Shown: positions 29,701-42,612, counted from the first letter of the stretch. The stretch is 64,000 nt of DNA from Ziziphus jujuba (GCF_031755915.1 NC_083379.1:18683501-18747500), one strand, 5' to 3'. The notes: generated by a model from the letters alone, not told the origin. Numbers and translations: made by a program.

Positions 29701-30682
29701 TATTATCGAGGCCAAATTGCTACTTTCACTCATTTTAAATAGTTTAAAAATATACTTTCAAAGAAAATTAAAAGGAAATTGAAGGGGGTGGGGAGGGCCA
29801 TGGCGGCCTCCTCAAGCCTAAACATAGGTTTGATCATGTCTATTTTCTTTTCAGATAGAGGTATAAAATGATCAAAACTAATATGGTGGTTAAAATTGGA
29901 CATGCCATGAGGACGAAACATGTAATAGACTGTGTTTGGACCTTATAAATAGATACATGGGCTAAACATGACAAGGATGACACAAACGAGTTATAAATAA
30001 ATATACCATATTAATCGCTTATTAATTTTTTCAAGGTAATTAATATAATATTTTATTAAATTAATATTTATTTAAGTTTAAATTTCTAGTAGTTACTATA
30101 TTATTGTTTGTTATGAAGGTTTTCTATTTTTTTTTTCTTCGAAGTTATGTAATTAATTAACTATGCAATATTTTTCTCTATTTTATCTAAATAATCATTT
30201 TATTATGTTATGTATCACAAAATAAATTTTTTACTAAAATTAAGTTATTGTTTACTCTTACTTTATATAAGGTGCTAGATTTAATAAATATAATAAATAA
30301 ATAATTATATTCGATAAAAACTATATTGGCATGAATATAAAAGAGACTATCATGAACATGAAAATAATGGCACAAACATGGCATATGGGTACCACAAACT
30401 CGAATGCACCCCTGTTCCAATTCTAACTAGTAGTTTGAAAAGACAATTTGCCAAAGGGAAAATACTAAATTAGCGATGCCTTATAAATAACACAGTTACT
30501 ACTGGACTGCATGTCATTAGTTACCTTGTAAGAGATGATGTCAAAACGATGTAAGGTGAACTATAGGATCCGCTTGGACCATCAATACTAAAGTAGCCTC
30601 CAACATGGTAGAATCTATGAGTGTATAAACATCTATTAGTTATTTTTGCATAATATTTTGATAAGCTTAAAGTACATATATG
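26790..30682. repeat. Segmental duplication, copy 2, with AT-rich insertions
   Basis: 26790-27015 and 30250-30682 match copy 1 at 23880-24130 and 24940-25370. Between them (27020-30240) is AT-rich DNA with no gene. A tandem duplication of about 55 bp built on tttagcttatatggaaa lies at 28728-28812. The words ctgtttggcat (28543) and taccaaatggatcc (28901) face each other like the ends of a decayed hAT-type MITE. (TA)n runs sit at 28147-28169 and 28261-28280. Confidence 0.5.
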
Positions 30683-30967
30683 TGGGGGTCCAGCCTTCTC
30701 CCAAAAGCCTAGTCCATCAGGGTTTCAACCCTAGAAATCCTAGAGCATTATAAATAGATGCTAAACCTTTCAGTCTAGTATCACATAACACACAGTATAG
30801 ACAATACAGGTTTTTGAGGTTTCAAGAGAGAGTTTTAGAAAAGTTTTTGTGTATAAATTTCATAGTAAATAATACATCTTTTCTGCTCAATTTTCGTACT
30901 TTTTGTCTCTCTTTATTTTTTTTTACTTGTTTTGTGTGTTTTTTTTTGTGATCAAAGGATCACAACA
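30683..30967 (+). repeat. 5' LTR of the copia element
   Basis: Starts TGGGGGTCCAGCC and ends CACAACA. A TATA-like TATAAATAG lies at about 30750. It matches the 3' LTR with roughly 10% differences by eye, so the insertion is old. Confidence 0.9.
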
Positions 30968-31070
30968 AGTGGTATAAGAGATTGGTTTAGACTTCTCTAT
31001 GCCGAATCGCTTTATCACTCTTTCGATATGGAGAAGTCTAAACCAGTCTCTGATACCACTTGTTATGACA
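30954..31070. repeat. Inverted repeat covering the LTR end and primer-binding site
   Basis: The left arm (about 30957-30997: end of the LTR, primer site, gattggtttagacttctc) is repeated in reverse complement at about 31029-31068 (gagaagtctaaaccagtctc, then TGATACCACTTGTTATGA). The arms are about 40 bases with few mismatches around a loop of about 31 bases. The inverted copy keeps the better primer-site sequence (TGATACCACTT). Confidence 0.85.
30968..30985 (+). promoter_or_regulatory. Primer-binding site of the copia element
   Basis: Directly after the 5' LTR comes agTGGTATAAGAG, close to TGGTATCAGAGC, the complement of the initiator Met-tRNA 3' end used by most plant LTR elements. Confidence 0.8.
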
Positions 31071-33910
31071 AAAGGTGCTATGGTTGTCGTTCGAAGACAT
31101 ATTTGTGGAACACTTTACAAGACTCATGTAAAGATTTGTACAGATAGTCTCAACATTACAGATGGAGAGGTATCTGAAAATCTGTGGCACCAGAGACTTG
31201 GTCACATGAGTGAGAAAAGATTGTCTACCTTGATGAATAAAAAGCTTATCACTATTTCCAAGGATGCTGCGCTAGATCCTTGTAATCATTGTTGTATGAT
31301 AAGCAACACAGAGTCTCATTTAAATTCTCTTCAACGAGAAGATCAGAATTGCTTAATCTGGTGCAATCTAATGTTTGTGGACCTTTGGAAAAGGAATCTC
31401 TAGGTAGCAACAAATATTTCCTGACCTTTATAGATGATGCTTCTCGGAAGGGGTGGGTTTATTTTCTGAAGACAAAGGATCAAGTTTTAGATTACTTCAA
31501 AGAGTTCCATGCCATGGTAGAGCATGAGATAGGAAAGAAGCTGAAGTGTCTTCGATCAGACAATGGAGGTGAGTATACTTTAAGAGAGTTTGATGCCTGT
31601 TATAGAGGACATAGTATTCGGCATGAGAAGACAGTCTCTTGTACCCCGCAACATAATGGCGTAGCCAAGAGAATGAAACGGACAATATGGAGAAGGTCAG
31701 AAGTATGATTAGTATGGCTAAGTTGACAAAGTCATTTTGGGGAGAAGCTGTTCGTGCCACCTGCTATTTGATTAACAGATCACCATCAATACCACTAACT
31801 TTTGAAATTCTGGAGAAAGTGTGATCTGGTAAGAATCCATCATACTCTTGTTTAATAGTATTTGGATGTTTAGCCTTTGCACTTGTATCCAAGGAGCTTA
31901 GACAAAAGCTTGACACAGGAACTACTTCATGCATCTTTATCGAATATGGAGACGAAGAATTCGGATACAAATTATGGGATCCAAAAGCAAAGAAGGTTAT
32001 CAGAAGCAAGCATGTAGTATTCTAAGAAAACAAGACTATAGAAGACATAGAGAAGCCAATGAAGTTTTCTAGTACCAGTACCCATGATTTTTGTTCCTGA
32101 TCCAGTACCAGCACAACCCGTCACAGATGAAAACGAGGCACATAGAGAATTACCAAAAGCAGATCAGGAGAGAGAAGATGATGTTGAGCAGGGAGATGCT
32201 CAAACTGCAGGACCATCACAACAGACAAATGATGGTACATGTCTCTGAAGATCTAAATGGTGCCGTGTTCTATCAAAGAGATATTCAGAATCTCAATATA
32301 CTTTGCTTACTAAAGAGAGGGAGCCAATGAATTTTTAGGAAGTTAATTCTCATCAAGACAAACAAAAAAAAAATGGCTACATGCAATGCAAGATGAGATG
32401 TAGTCTTTGCAGAAAAACCATACTTATGAGTTGGTTGAGCTTCCAAAAGGAAAGAAGGCATTGAAGAACAAATGGGTATTCAAGCTCAAGACAGATGGCA
32501 ATGTATGTGTGGTGAAGCATAAAGCCCGATTGGTTGTCAAAGGTTGCCTTCAGAAGAAATGAATTGATTTTGATGAGATTTTTTCCCCAGTGGTAAAGAT
32601 GACTTCAATACGAGTTATTCTTAATTCAGGAGCCTGTCTAGACCTAGAGCTTGAGCAGATGGATGTAAAAACAGCGTTCTTTCATGGTGATCTACATAAA
32701 GCGATTTATATGGAGCAGCCAGAAGGTTTTGAGGTTTCAGGGAAAGAGAGCCTCGTTTGCAAGCTAGAGAAGAGCTTGTATGGCCTCGAGCAAGCACCTA
32801 GACAGTGATACAAGAAGTTTGACTCTTTTATGGTGAGTCAAGGATACAAGAAGACTGATCCAGACCAGTGTTTTTATATTCAGAGATTTCCCGATAGAAA
32901 CTTCATTGCGCTTTTGCTATATGTTGATGACATGGTGATCATTGGACAAGATGCAATGAAAATTAGTTAGCTGAAGAATGAACTTTCCAAGTCATTTGAT
33001 ATGAAAGACTTGGGACCTGCTCAATAGATTTTAGGAATGCAAATAGCCCGAGATAGGAAGAATCACAAGTTATGGCTATCTCAAAAGAAGTATGTCGAAA
33101 GAGTGATAAAGAGATTCGGCATGAAAAAGTCCAAATCGGTCATCATTCCACTAGCAAACCATTTTAAGTTGAATAAGAGATCATGCCCTTTATCCAAAGT
33201 TGAGATAGAGGAGATGGCTTCAGAGCCTTATTCTTCAGTGGTGGGAAGTTTAATGTATGCATTGGTATGTACTAGACCGGACATTGCTCATGCAGTTGGT
33301 ACAATCAGTAGATTTCTTTCAAATCCTAGAAAGGAACACTGGGAAGCAGTTAAGTGGATTATCAGGTATTTTAAAGGTACATCCAAAGTATGTTTATGTT
33401 ACAGGGGAGATGATCCAGTTTTACAAGGATATACAGATGCAGACATGGTCGAAGACTTTGATAGTATGACATCTATTTCAGGTTATTTTTACACTTTTAC
33501 CGGAGGAGCTGTGTTATGGCAGTCAAGATTACAAAAGTGTGTAGCTTTATCTACGACAAAAGCAGAGCACGTTGCCATAGCGAAAGCCGATAAGCAGATG
33601 ATGTGGTTAAAGCGTTTACTCCATGAACTGGGCATCAAGCAGAAGGACCACAAGATACATTGTGACAGCCAAAGTGCTATGGATTTGAGCAAGAATTCAA
33701 TGTATTATTCTTAGATAAAGCATATTAATATCCGTTATCATTGGATACGCGACATGATAGAGCATAAATTGCTCAGATTGGTGAAGATTCACATAAAAGG
33801 AGGATCTAGCATATATGTTTACAAAGGTTGTTACTCTAGATAAGGTAAAGTTATGTAGAGACATAGCTGGTTTAGATGGTGGATGACCATCAAGTTTTTT
33901 GAAATGCAGT
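31070..33910 (+). pseudogene. Copia pol remnant (GAG-pre-integrase, integrase, RT, RNase H)
   Basis: GAG-pre-integrase: LWHQRLGHMSEKRL near 31180-31220. Integrase core: FIDDASRKGWVYF and LRSDNGGEY near 31425-31575. The third acidic position, normally Glu in the NGVAERMNRT-type motif, reads NGVAKRMKRT, so the catalytic Glu is lost. Reverse transcriptase: MDVKTAFFHGDL near 32660 and LLYVDDMVII near 32910. RNase H: SGYFYTFTGGAVLWQS and LSTTKAEHVA near 33480-33570. Frames change near 31300 and 31690-31710. Stops interrupt the Trp of QAPRQW (TGA, 32806), the segment before LKNEL (TAG, 32969) and the QILGM motif (TAG, 33026). It is dead. Confidence 0.9.
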
Positions 33911-33926
33911 TGGAGGGGGACAATTA

Positions 33927-34212
33927 TGGGGGTCCAGCCTTCTCCTAGGAGCCAAGCCCATCAAGGTTTCAACCTTAGAAACCCTAGAGCATTATAAATA
34001 GATGCTAAACCTTTCAGTCTTGTATCACATAACATACAGTATAGATAATACAGATTTTGAGACATCAAGAGAGAGTTTGAGAGACGTTTTTTTGTGTGTA
34101 AATTTCATAGTAAATAATACAACTTTTTCTTCTCAATTTTCATGCTTTTTGTCTATCTTTATTTTTCTGTATTAGTTTTATGTGTTTTTTTGGTGATCAA
34201 AGGATCACAACA
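33927..34212 (+). repeat. 3' LTR of the copia element
   Basis: The same boundaries as the 5' LTR, TGGGGGTCC to ACAACA, preceded by the polypurine tract at 33910-33920. Confidence 0.9.
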
Positions 34213-34449
34213 ATAGACAAGTGACAAGAAATTAATAAAAGCATTAAACAAAAGAATGATGGTTAATAAAAACAGTGCAAAGTATACGTACAATATTGCA
34301 TTATATGATAAATAAATATAGACTACAATAGTAGTAGTAGCTAGGCAAAAATAAAAGACTCATATGACAATCTGATTAGAAGCACCATGAACAGTCAGCC
34401 AATATGGCAGATAAAAAGAACTTATATGGAGTAACTGAAGTCCCCATCC
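34213..34449. other. Flank between copia element and kinase remnant
   Basis: 34213-34360 continues the segmental duplication interrupted by the copia element (matches 25365-25480). No gene. A short GTA run (agtagtagtag) lies near 34330. Confidence 0.5.
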
Positions 34450-35390
34450 TTAGCGAGCTTCGATTTCTGTTATGGTCACCTCCTTCTTATAATATGATCC
34501 TTGCATTGCAACTAATAAATCAGTATCTTTGTTCTTTCTTCTTTTAATATACGCAAGCTCTTTAGGAAGAAGAACTATCTCACTATTCAACATGAGAACA
34601 ACTGCAGACTTAGTTGTTCGATCCTTATCATTTTCTTGCATGCACAGCAGTCCAATTTGAATGCATCTCAGAACTTCTTCATAAATTTCCAAGGCTTTTT
34701 CTTCCCTACAGAGGTTCCAAACCTGAATCATCTTAAAATGGATAAATTGTAAAGTACTATAAGAGATAGTTTCATTGATTAATATTAGATAATTTTTTAC
34801 TTACATGCCTTATCAAATTCATGGAAGCATCCTCGGGACAATAGCCCTTATTCTTCATACCACATACTATATCTAGTAATAGGACACAAAAGCTAAAAAT
34901 AGTAGAGTGTACGAATATAAATCCCACATTGGCCAAATATGGATATTTTAAGGGTATATAAGAGACTTGCATTAATCCCTCATATTGGGTTAACCTTCTA
35001 GCTTGGAACCCCAAACCTTAACAAAAACATCTCATTAGTACCTTACCCAAGAGTGACCTTTTTGCTTGATCTGCATCCAAGATTTAGCTTTAATCTATAC
35101 AAATCTCATAAATTTTATTAGGAAGCATCAATTTTATTATCTTCCAATGTGTTTTTAAAGGACTATAAAATGTTAAATAAGTTAGGGCAACAAATATTTT
35201 CTGCAGCTTTACCAAAAATAAAGAGAAAGAATGGATGTTAATTTCTGAACACATGACTAACAAAAGCTTCACAAGATTTCTATGGTGAACTCTCGCCATC
35301 AGCATGACATCGGCTTTGAATTCTTCCATCCCTTGTCCAGAACTATTAGACAATCTTTTTCACGGCAATCTTCTGTCCATTTTATAGTCG
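34450..35390 (-). pseudogene. S-receptor-like kinase remnant lacking the catalytic exon
   Basis: Three exon pieces remain on the minus strand. About 35390-35210 encodes the Lys-loop and helix C region (GQKIAVK, then a 1-base shift, [20 protein letters not shown]). About 34890-34805 encodes the subdomain IX region (SFCVLLLDIVCGMKN). About 34725-34450 encodes the last exon (VWNLCREEKALEI, CIQIGLLCMQ, ending TEIEAR-stop). The exon with HRD and DFG and the whole ectodomain are missing. A foreign-looking insert (cccacattggcc... tatataagag) fills 34900-35080. Its C-tail differs from the other copies, so it is a separate, older paralogue. Confidence 0.8.
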
Positions 35391-35469
35391 AGACTTAAAT
35401 GATGATTTACTTCCAATAGTGAACGTATGCATGCTTATGGTACTAAGTAGAAAACGTTAAAGTTTTTAA

Positions 35470-38400
35470 TATATTGATATAAGTTTATAGATTGGCAGTA
35501 CGCTTACTTTCGAGTTACAATTAGAAAAAGTTGTGGATCTAATAATTTACATGCTTTATTATTTTGTCAATATCTGTACCATTATCAATTTTGCTTAAAA
35601 AGAACATTTATGCAAATATAAATATGAGGATATATGCAGGTGGTTTTCAAAAATCAGAAAAGAAGTAAGGAAATTCCAAAATGGCCAGAAAATCACATGA
35701 ACCTGAACAGCTATTCTTTCTTGCTTATTCGAAATCGCTAATCAGTGACTGTTACTATGCAATCCTGCAATATTGTCCATAATCGATCACCATGCTTTCT
35801 TACCACCAATACCACCCTGATGGATTATTTTCGCAAGTATATGGGTCGTATCAAGTAATAGAGTAAGAGTAATATTCCCATAATAATTGGTTTTAATATT
35901 ATAGTAATTACCAAAATTTTGATTAGTTGTTTTTATCTAAGCACACAATCAAAATGAGGCAATTGGAAAAAAAAAAGAAGACAAGACAAGAAATAAAACA
36001 ATGGAAGTGTAAACAACGGAATTATAAACTAAACCCAAATAGCAACAAGAGAAAAGAAATTCAGTCACAAACACACAATTCAACAACTTAAAATGGAATT
36101 ACAATGAACTTAAAAGCTAGGGTTTTGGTGTACCCTTTATCCTTCCTATATTTGACTAATTAGGTTGAAAAAATACAAAATTTTATCCAATTTCTAGCCT
36201 AGAAAAATTTCAATTTGATCTAACCCTTTTTCCAAATTGAAATCAGAATCTACAAGTCCTTAATGAAAATTAGAAATTCCTCCCTAAAATTCCTAAGTCC
36301 TCATGCCTTAAACCACCTCTTTTGTGGATACCTAATTCTCAATTAAATTTTTGAATATTAATTAGGGCCTATGTTGTGTAAATCTAGTGACCAATTCACC
36401 AAATTAAACCTTCCCAAGTTTAAAATAGTAAATCTACCCAACACCAAGCAAATTCCCAAATGCAAGAGTATATTGAACAATAAATATAAGATTCACATAA
36501 GAAAATTGGATAAAAAGCAAAATAAAAATGAACCCATTAATTAAGTATCATCTAAGTAGAGGTTCCATCGAAAGCCTAAATATAAATTTAACTACACATG
36601 TTCATAGTAAATACTATAACTAAAATCAAAGAAAAATCCATAAAGGAAGACACAATATTCAATAATTAACAATAAACCCAATACAAATTAGGGAATAAGA
36701 GATGGAAGAGAAAAAAAAAAAAACTAATTTTGTTGAAGAATCTTGATGCTTTAATCCTCTTCAATCCAAGCTTTCTCTCTCTAGTTATTTGTGCCTCCTT
36801 TCTCCTCTCTCTCAAAGGTAAATAATTTCTTCCTTAAATCCTAGCCAAGAATGAAGATCCACACTCCTTTTTTTTTTTTTTTTAAATCAAAAATCCTTCC
36901 CCATTTGACACCTCATCGTCAATTTTCTTATGCTCACAAAATAAAAAATACTGAAATATTTTGATGCATGGAGTTTAAGGGTCCATACCATTTTCGTGTA
37001 ACTCTATGTGACTCACTCTTTAAAAAAAAGCTGATGGTTGGCATGAACTATGGTGTGAAATGCTTGAATACACCCATCTTGGCGTGAAGCTTGTAGCGTG
37101 GCATGGTGTGGAGCTTGGCATGGAGGGTGGCGTGGAAGGTGGTTTAGAATGGAGCTTGGCAAGTAGGGTGGCGTGGACTAAGGTTCACTCTAAGATGGCA
37201 TGGAGCAAGGGGTACATGCCATTTTAGCATGGAGCCTTCCCATGTTTGCCAAAATTTGCTCCAAACTTGGTCTTTTCTTCAATAACAAGCCATTAACTCC
37301 AATCTAAAGCTCCCCTTCAAAATTTTCACAAAAAAAAAAAAAGAATTAGAAATAAAATAAAGCTTGAGTTTAGCCAATAATCAATCATTAAAGGTCACAT
37401 CCTTTGACCCTTTCAAAGACCAACCCTTTGATCCTTCCAAAGATCAGTAATTCCCTAAATTTTCTAGCCAAACTGTAGCTGGATGTGTTGGGATTGGCCA
37501 TTTTTTCAGCAGTGCATCATTTTCCATTCATTAGAAAATTAGTCATATTTTGATCGTTTCAAGCCATGCCATACACTTCTCTCCCTTAATTCAGATCCTT
37601 TAAGCTTGAATCCAACCCCCACTTGTTGAAATTCTTCAAAGTTTGAGTGATCCATTAATATCAAGTTTGGCCAAAACTTTGAAGAAGTTTTTCGACTACT
37701 GACAAGACTTTTGGACAAAAGTAATATACCAATGCATTTCTCATCTGATGAACTTTTCGTCGACATATAATCTATAAATTTTGAACATCTTTTGAGTATA
37801 TTTCTATTTTTGAATCAATAAGTTAAATACCGGGTAAGATTGGAATGTGATTTTATGATGTGGTACCAAATTGAAGTTAGATTTCTTTAATTTTATAAAA
37901 TTGGCTTTTAGGTAAAAAATCTCAATTTTGGGCATTGGGTCATAAGAGTTTGCAATATAATTGGACCTTTTTGGTGTCAAATTTATATAATGTTAGAGTT
38001 TTATAAAGTATTTTATGATAATTGGTATGCATTAATGTCTTTAATTTAATTTTTGGAATCTAATAAATATTTTATTATATTGTAGGCACTTGTACTGCAT
38101 CTGAAGGCTACCTTATAAAGGAAAAAGACTGATCATCAAAGGTATCTATGAGTGGTTCATATTTTTAAATGATTTATGGTATATTAGTATAGATATATGG
38201 TCTGAATTTTTTATATATATGGTTCGATTTAGATGCTTATCGTATACATATACTTTTAAATATTTATGTTATCATTTCATGTAACTTTTGACAAGTTTTT
38301 AAATAATTTTAAATTTTTATAAGTTCACGATAAACTTAAAATCTTGTTATTTAAATATCTTGGTATTTGAATTGACATTTTACTTATTTTGAAAAATAAT

Positions 38401-39714
38401 TGGTTTTAAGAAAGAAAATTGGAAATTATATATTTTGAAGCATATGTAAGTGTTTTACATTTCAAGTTTTGTAAAAGAAGTTCATAGTAATTTATATTTC
38501 ACTGTTGCTATTTATGTTTAAGCATAGAATGATGATTTAGAATATTTAAATAATTGGTTAGGTTTGAATATTATATTCTGGTTTATAATATTGTATCTGT
38601 TTGGGAAAAATGGAAAACATGATTTTGAAAGGGTCTATCATATAATACCAATAGTTCTGTTTTGTGTTATTAGTTGTGCACAGACTTAGCCATTTTATGT
38701 GTATTCGTGATATAATAGGATGATTATTGAGTTGTATGTCATTATGCTCGAGTGATGATTGAGTTGTGTGTGATTCCTTTGTGACCATAAGATGACAGAC
38801 TGTCATAACATAAAAGAATGATAATTGAGTTTTAGGCCATTTCTTGGAGTGATGGTGAATTGTGTGCCACTTTCTCATGATGTTGGGTTTTGTATATCAC
38901 TTTATTGTCTTATGGTATTTTGGGATGCCATACATCCATTGGTAACATTAAGTATATTGTATGATACATTATATATTTTTCTTTCTAACATATATATATT
39001 GATGGTTTTACTATGTTTATATTATGTTCCTATGATCATGATTATATTATTTATTGTCCAGCTATAAATTTGTGTTTTAGTTAATTATTAATATTTTAAA
39101 CTCTTTAATTATGAAATATTCATTTTATAATAAAAACTTACAATACACATTGGGTTTTGTGAAATGATTTTATAAAGGAGAACTTTTCAAAAGAGTGGAA
39201 CAAGAGGTGTTAAGAGAAATTATTACAAAAAAATAAAATCTTCTTTTTCTATTATATTATACCATTCACTAAGATATCTTTATCTTATATTTTATTTATT
39301 TAAAATTCGTTCCCAAGTTCCAAGCAAGTAGCGAACAGTCAATCTCATGCATCACTTGTTGTTTCTGTATTTTATGCAACAGTAGCAGTATTTTATTATT
39401 CCTTGAATTGTCTATATCTTTCTAGACTAAATAGTTTGATTTTAATTATGACAGAGTAATGACCCAAGTATGTATGCATAGTTATGGTCTGCAATATGAG
39501 GGGCTATAATTGTTGACTGTAGTTGGGACTTGCATGCTATTATGACATTATTTATATATATATATATATTGAGGTATTATTCTATATGGCATTCATAGGT
39601 TTTCTATGGTTTAGGTGAGGTTTTATTGAACTTTCCTTAAATATTATTCAGTGGAACTTCACTAGGCGAGACCATCCGGGAATCTTGAGAGGGGTCCTGG
39701 GGCAGGTCTTATCA
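35470..39714 (+). repeat. 5' LTR of the old gypsy element, interrupted
   Basis: 35490-35690 matches 42770-42970 (shared tttgcttaaaaagaacat and attccaaaatggcc). 37830-39714 matches 43030-44480 plus 47250-47574 (shared ttttaggtaaaaaatc, attttattatatt(g/a)taggcac, gttgggtt(t/c)tgt, attgaggtattatt). The stretch 35700-37830 has no counterpart. Confidence 0.75.
35700..37830. other. Insert within the 5' LTR, unidentified
   Basis: About 2.1 kb absent from the 3' LTR. It contains gtatatgggtcgtatcaag (35838), a word I associate with a widespread plant repeat, poly(T) at 36868-36884, and at 37075-37240 a degenerate series of gcatggtgtggagcttgg-type words. No coding region. It may be one or more insertions, or the 3' LTR may have lost it. 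Confidence 0.45.
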
Positions 39715-42612
39715 GCTTAGTATTAGAGCTCTAGATTCTATGTTCCTTAAAGGTTGTGCATTGCTGTATAACTCATCCTGTGTTATGTTCATCCGTTCCT
39801 ATCATTATTGTAACAATAATTATATTTGTTTCAGGTTATGACTAGTAGTGGACCGTGTAGGTCTTCAAGGACATAGGCTAGAGAACTAAGTGTTGCGAGC
39901 TTTAATGGTTCCTAGATTCTATTGTAGCCTTATTTTGGTTAGTAAGATGGAAAATATATTTGTTAAAGGCATGGAGTGCTTTTATCAAGATAGGGCCATA
40001 ATAGCTAGCTTTTTGCAAAAGTAAATGCTAAAAAATAATATATGATTGAAGGGACTATGGGCACCATACATGTGAACAATTCCAACCCATAAAGAATCAA
40101 AGAGATGAGAATTTGACAGGCTAACACAAGGAAATATGTTATAGGACAAGAGACGGTTTAGAGAATCATTAAAATTTTATCCTTACATGATTCCAGACAA
40201 TGCAAGAAAGAGGTAGAGGCCTCTAGATTGTCTAAATGCAAAACATAGCTATGAATCTCTAAAAAACAACCTATGCTTCTTACCAATCTCTAAGATAAAC
40301 AACCTTGAAGGTTAAAAGACAGATAATTATGCACATACTGTAGCATTGATATTTTAACGATACATTTCTAGGCATGCTTGTTCAATCTTTATCAAAGAGA
40401 GGGGACTATAGTTTTCCATCTTCTAGCAGTGTAGATTTTAGAGGAGACACATAGTTTCAAAGTTAGTGTAACTCACATGAGGGTTGCTATTAGAATTTGT
40501 GTTAACAGTCAATGAACAATGACAGTAGTCAGCAACAGGGGTCACATTATGGGAGCGATTATCAAATTGCACGTGGCACCTATGGTAGATATCCCACTAG
40601 ACTTTGAGGATTGATGGATGTTTCTATTGCTAACAGTTCAATCATTTCAATTGTTTTCTCCTTTGGCACATGACAATACAAGGGTCATAAGTTTAGCTAT
40701 TCCCATATGCAAACTAATGGGCTGAAAACCTGGATAATCAATCAAGATAGACTTGTGGAGTTGGCCCTGGTTTTGGGTGTCATTTGCCTTTCTTAAAATT
40801 AAGATTTTGACATTGGAACCTAATAAAGACCAAAAGTGTTAATCCTTTTTAGTGATCTTGTGTGGGATAAGTTATTGAGAATTGAGTTGAAAATTTCATA
40901 TGTTGGTTTTGTTGTATTTGCTTTTGATGATGGTTTTAGATCTTGGTTTTGATGTTTTGTTTTCTTAGAGATTGAGAATTCAGCAATGAAAATATTTTAT
41001 GCATCTAAGGTGGTTGATAATTTTGATGATAACTTGACCTTTTAAGGAATATGATTTTGGGGAATAGCTAGAACATAAGAAGATGATGGATGTTTTTCTA
41101 TGGTTTGAGTACCTAGTAATTAGTTTCGTAGTGTGTGGCTCTAATGTGAAAACAAAGACTTAAATTTAGGAATAAATTCTTGGAGTCCAGTTGGAAATTG
41201 GAAAAAGATTGAGGTTTTTTTAATAATGATATTTAGGATAATGAGAGGACTTGGATTTTTTTTTTTTGTTTTTGGAATTTTACTCATTGGTATTGATTAT
41301 CTAAAGGATTACACTAGGCATTATGAGGGTTAGAACAAGTGTGAGAATTTTTGTTGATTTTGATGAATTGGTAAAAAGAACGATATAATTAAGGTCTAGA
41401 GTATTGAAAAATCAATGAGAAATATGGATCTTTTAATTTAAAGTGGCTTTGTGATAGGAGACAAAAAGGACAATTTTAGTTTAAATTTTGGGTCAATGGA
41501 TTTTGGTTCAAGGAAATTAAACTTAAGTTTTAAATTTTCTTCTTAACTCGATGAGCATATTATTAGAGTTGGTTACATTTTGGGAGAGTTGTGGATCATG
41601 CACGAGTGATAGTGATGGTTACAAGATGACTTTGGAACTGATATTTGAAGATATGCTCTCATATGATTTTGATTAGGAATTTGATAGTTTTCGATTGCTA
41701 TTATTATGATTTTTGTGAATTTTTTTGTCAATTACTTTATCAAAAGTTGTTTTTGATTTAGAGTTATTTATGGAGATGTGGAGTAGGTATTTTATTATAG
41801 TTGTGGTATCATAAGTTATAGATTATTTTTTTAATGGAATCTGGAAGTGTTGTCATTTGTAGGGTTGGAATGTGAGTGTTTAGTGGTTTTCATCAAGTAG
41901 CATTAATGTTCTAGGTTTGGCTCATAGTTTGGATACCATTAGATAAGAATTAGGGAATCAAACCTTCCCAAAGGCAACATTCAATGTCAGGTTTGGACAT
42001 TATGAGTTGCTAGTGATGTCTTTTAGACTTATCAGTGTACCAACAACTAATATGGACTAATAAGTTAAGTTCTCGATCCTTTATAAGTGACATTTAGATA
42101 TACTGAAAAAGAAAAGCATTATGGATCCTAAAACAACATCAATATATATCAAGTTCAACAGATGTGAGTTTTGTTTGGATTAAATCAGATCTTTTAGATA
42201 GTTGGTTTATGTTGACAGCACTCATGTGGATCTTTAGGCTTAGCAAGGTACTACCATTGGGTTATAGAAGGTCCTTTGAAGTTATGGAACTCCTTGTGAA
42301 TCATATACCTTTCGTGTAAAAAAAAAATCCAGGTTTACCTGAAGGTTTTGGCAGGATTTAATGGAGGAGATAGATACCAAGTTGAATCTCAGTATTGCTT
42401 TTGAGGCATTTTATGAGAAAACAATGTAGACTGCCTTTTGTTGGAATGAAGTAAAAGGAAACTTCAAAGTCCTAGTAATGTGCAATTAGTAATGGATAAA
42501 CCCAATATCATTCAAGACATGTAGAAAGTAGCATACAATATATGGGGAGTTAGCATTCTCACCATTTTTAAAAAACTAATTTTGCAAATGAATTTTGTTT
42601 AGGGAGATAGAT
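39715..42612 (+). pseudogene. Gypsy internal region, heavily decayed
   Basis: After the primer site the region holds scattered coding remains with many stops. A reverse transcriptase block at about 41965-42060 reads FPKATFNVRFGHYELLVMSF, equivalent to the DIPKTAFRTRYGHYEFLVM motif of plant Ty3/gypsy elements. An integrase block at about 42340-42420 reads FWQDLMEEIDTKLNLSIAF. Gag, protease and most of RNase H are no longer recognisable; about 2.9 kb remains where an intact interior would be near 4.5-5 kb. Confidence 0.75.

Larger units (their letters stand above)
30683..34212 (+). mobile_element. Ty1/copia LTR retrotransposon, gag and protease deleted
   Basis: Two direct LTRs of 285-286 bp (30683-30967, 33927-34212) start TGGGGGTCC and end ACAACA. 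Between them are a primer-binding site, a shortened pol in copia order (GAG-pre-integrase, integrase, reverse transcriptase, RNase H), and a purine tract tggaggggga before the 3' LTR. The interior is about 2.96 kb, too short for a complete copia element; the gag and protease part is missing. Flanking bases (atatg and ataga) do not form a clean 5-bp duplication. The duplicate locus at 25340-25370 lacks the insertion and gives the empty site. Confidence 0.93.

Noticed and set aside
38558..39067. Open frames of 106 and 80 codons
   Set aside because: They lie inside the gypsy LTR and are not preserved in the partner LTR near 43750-44130.
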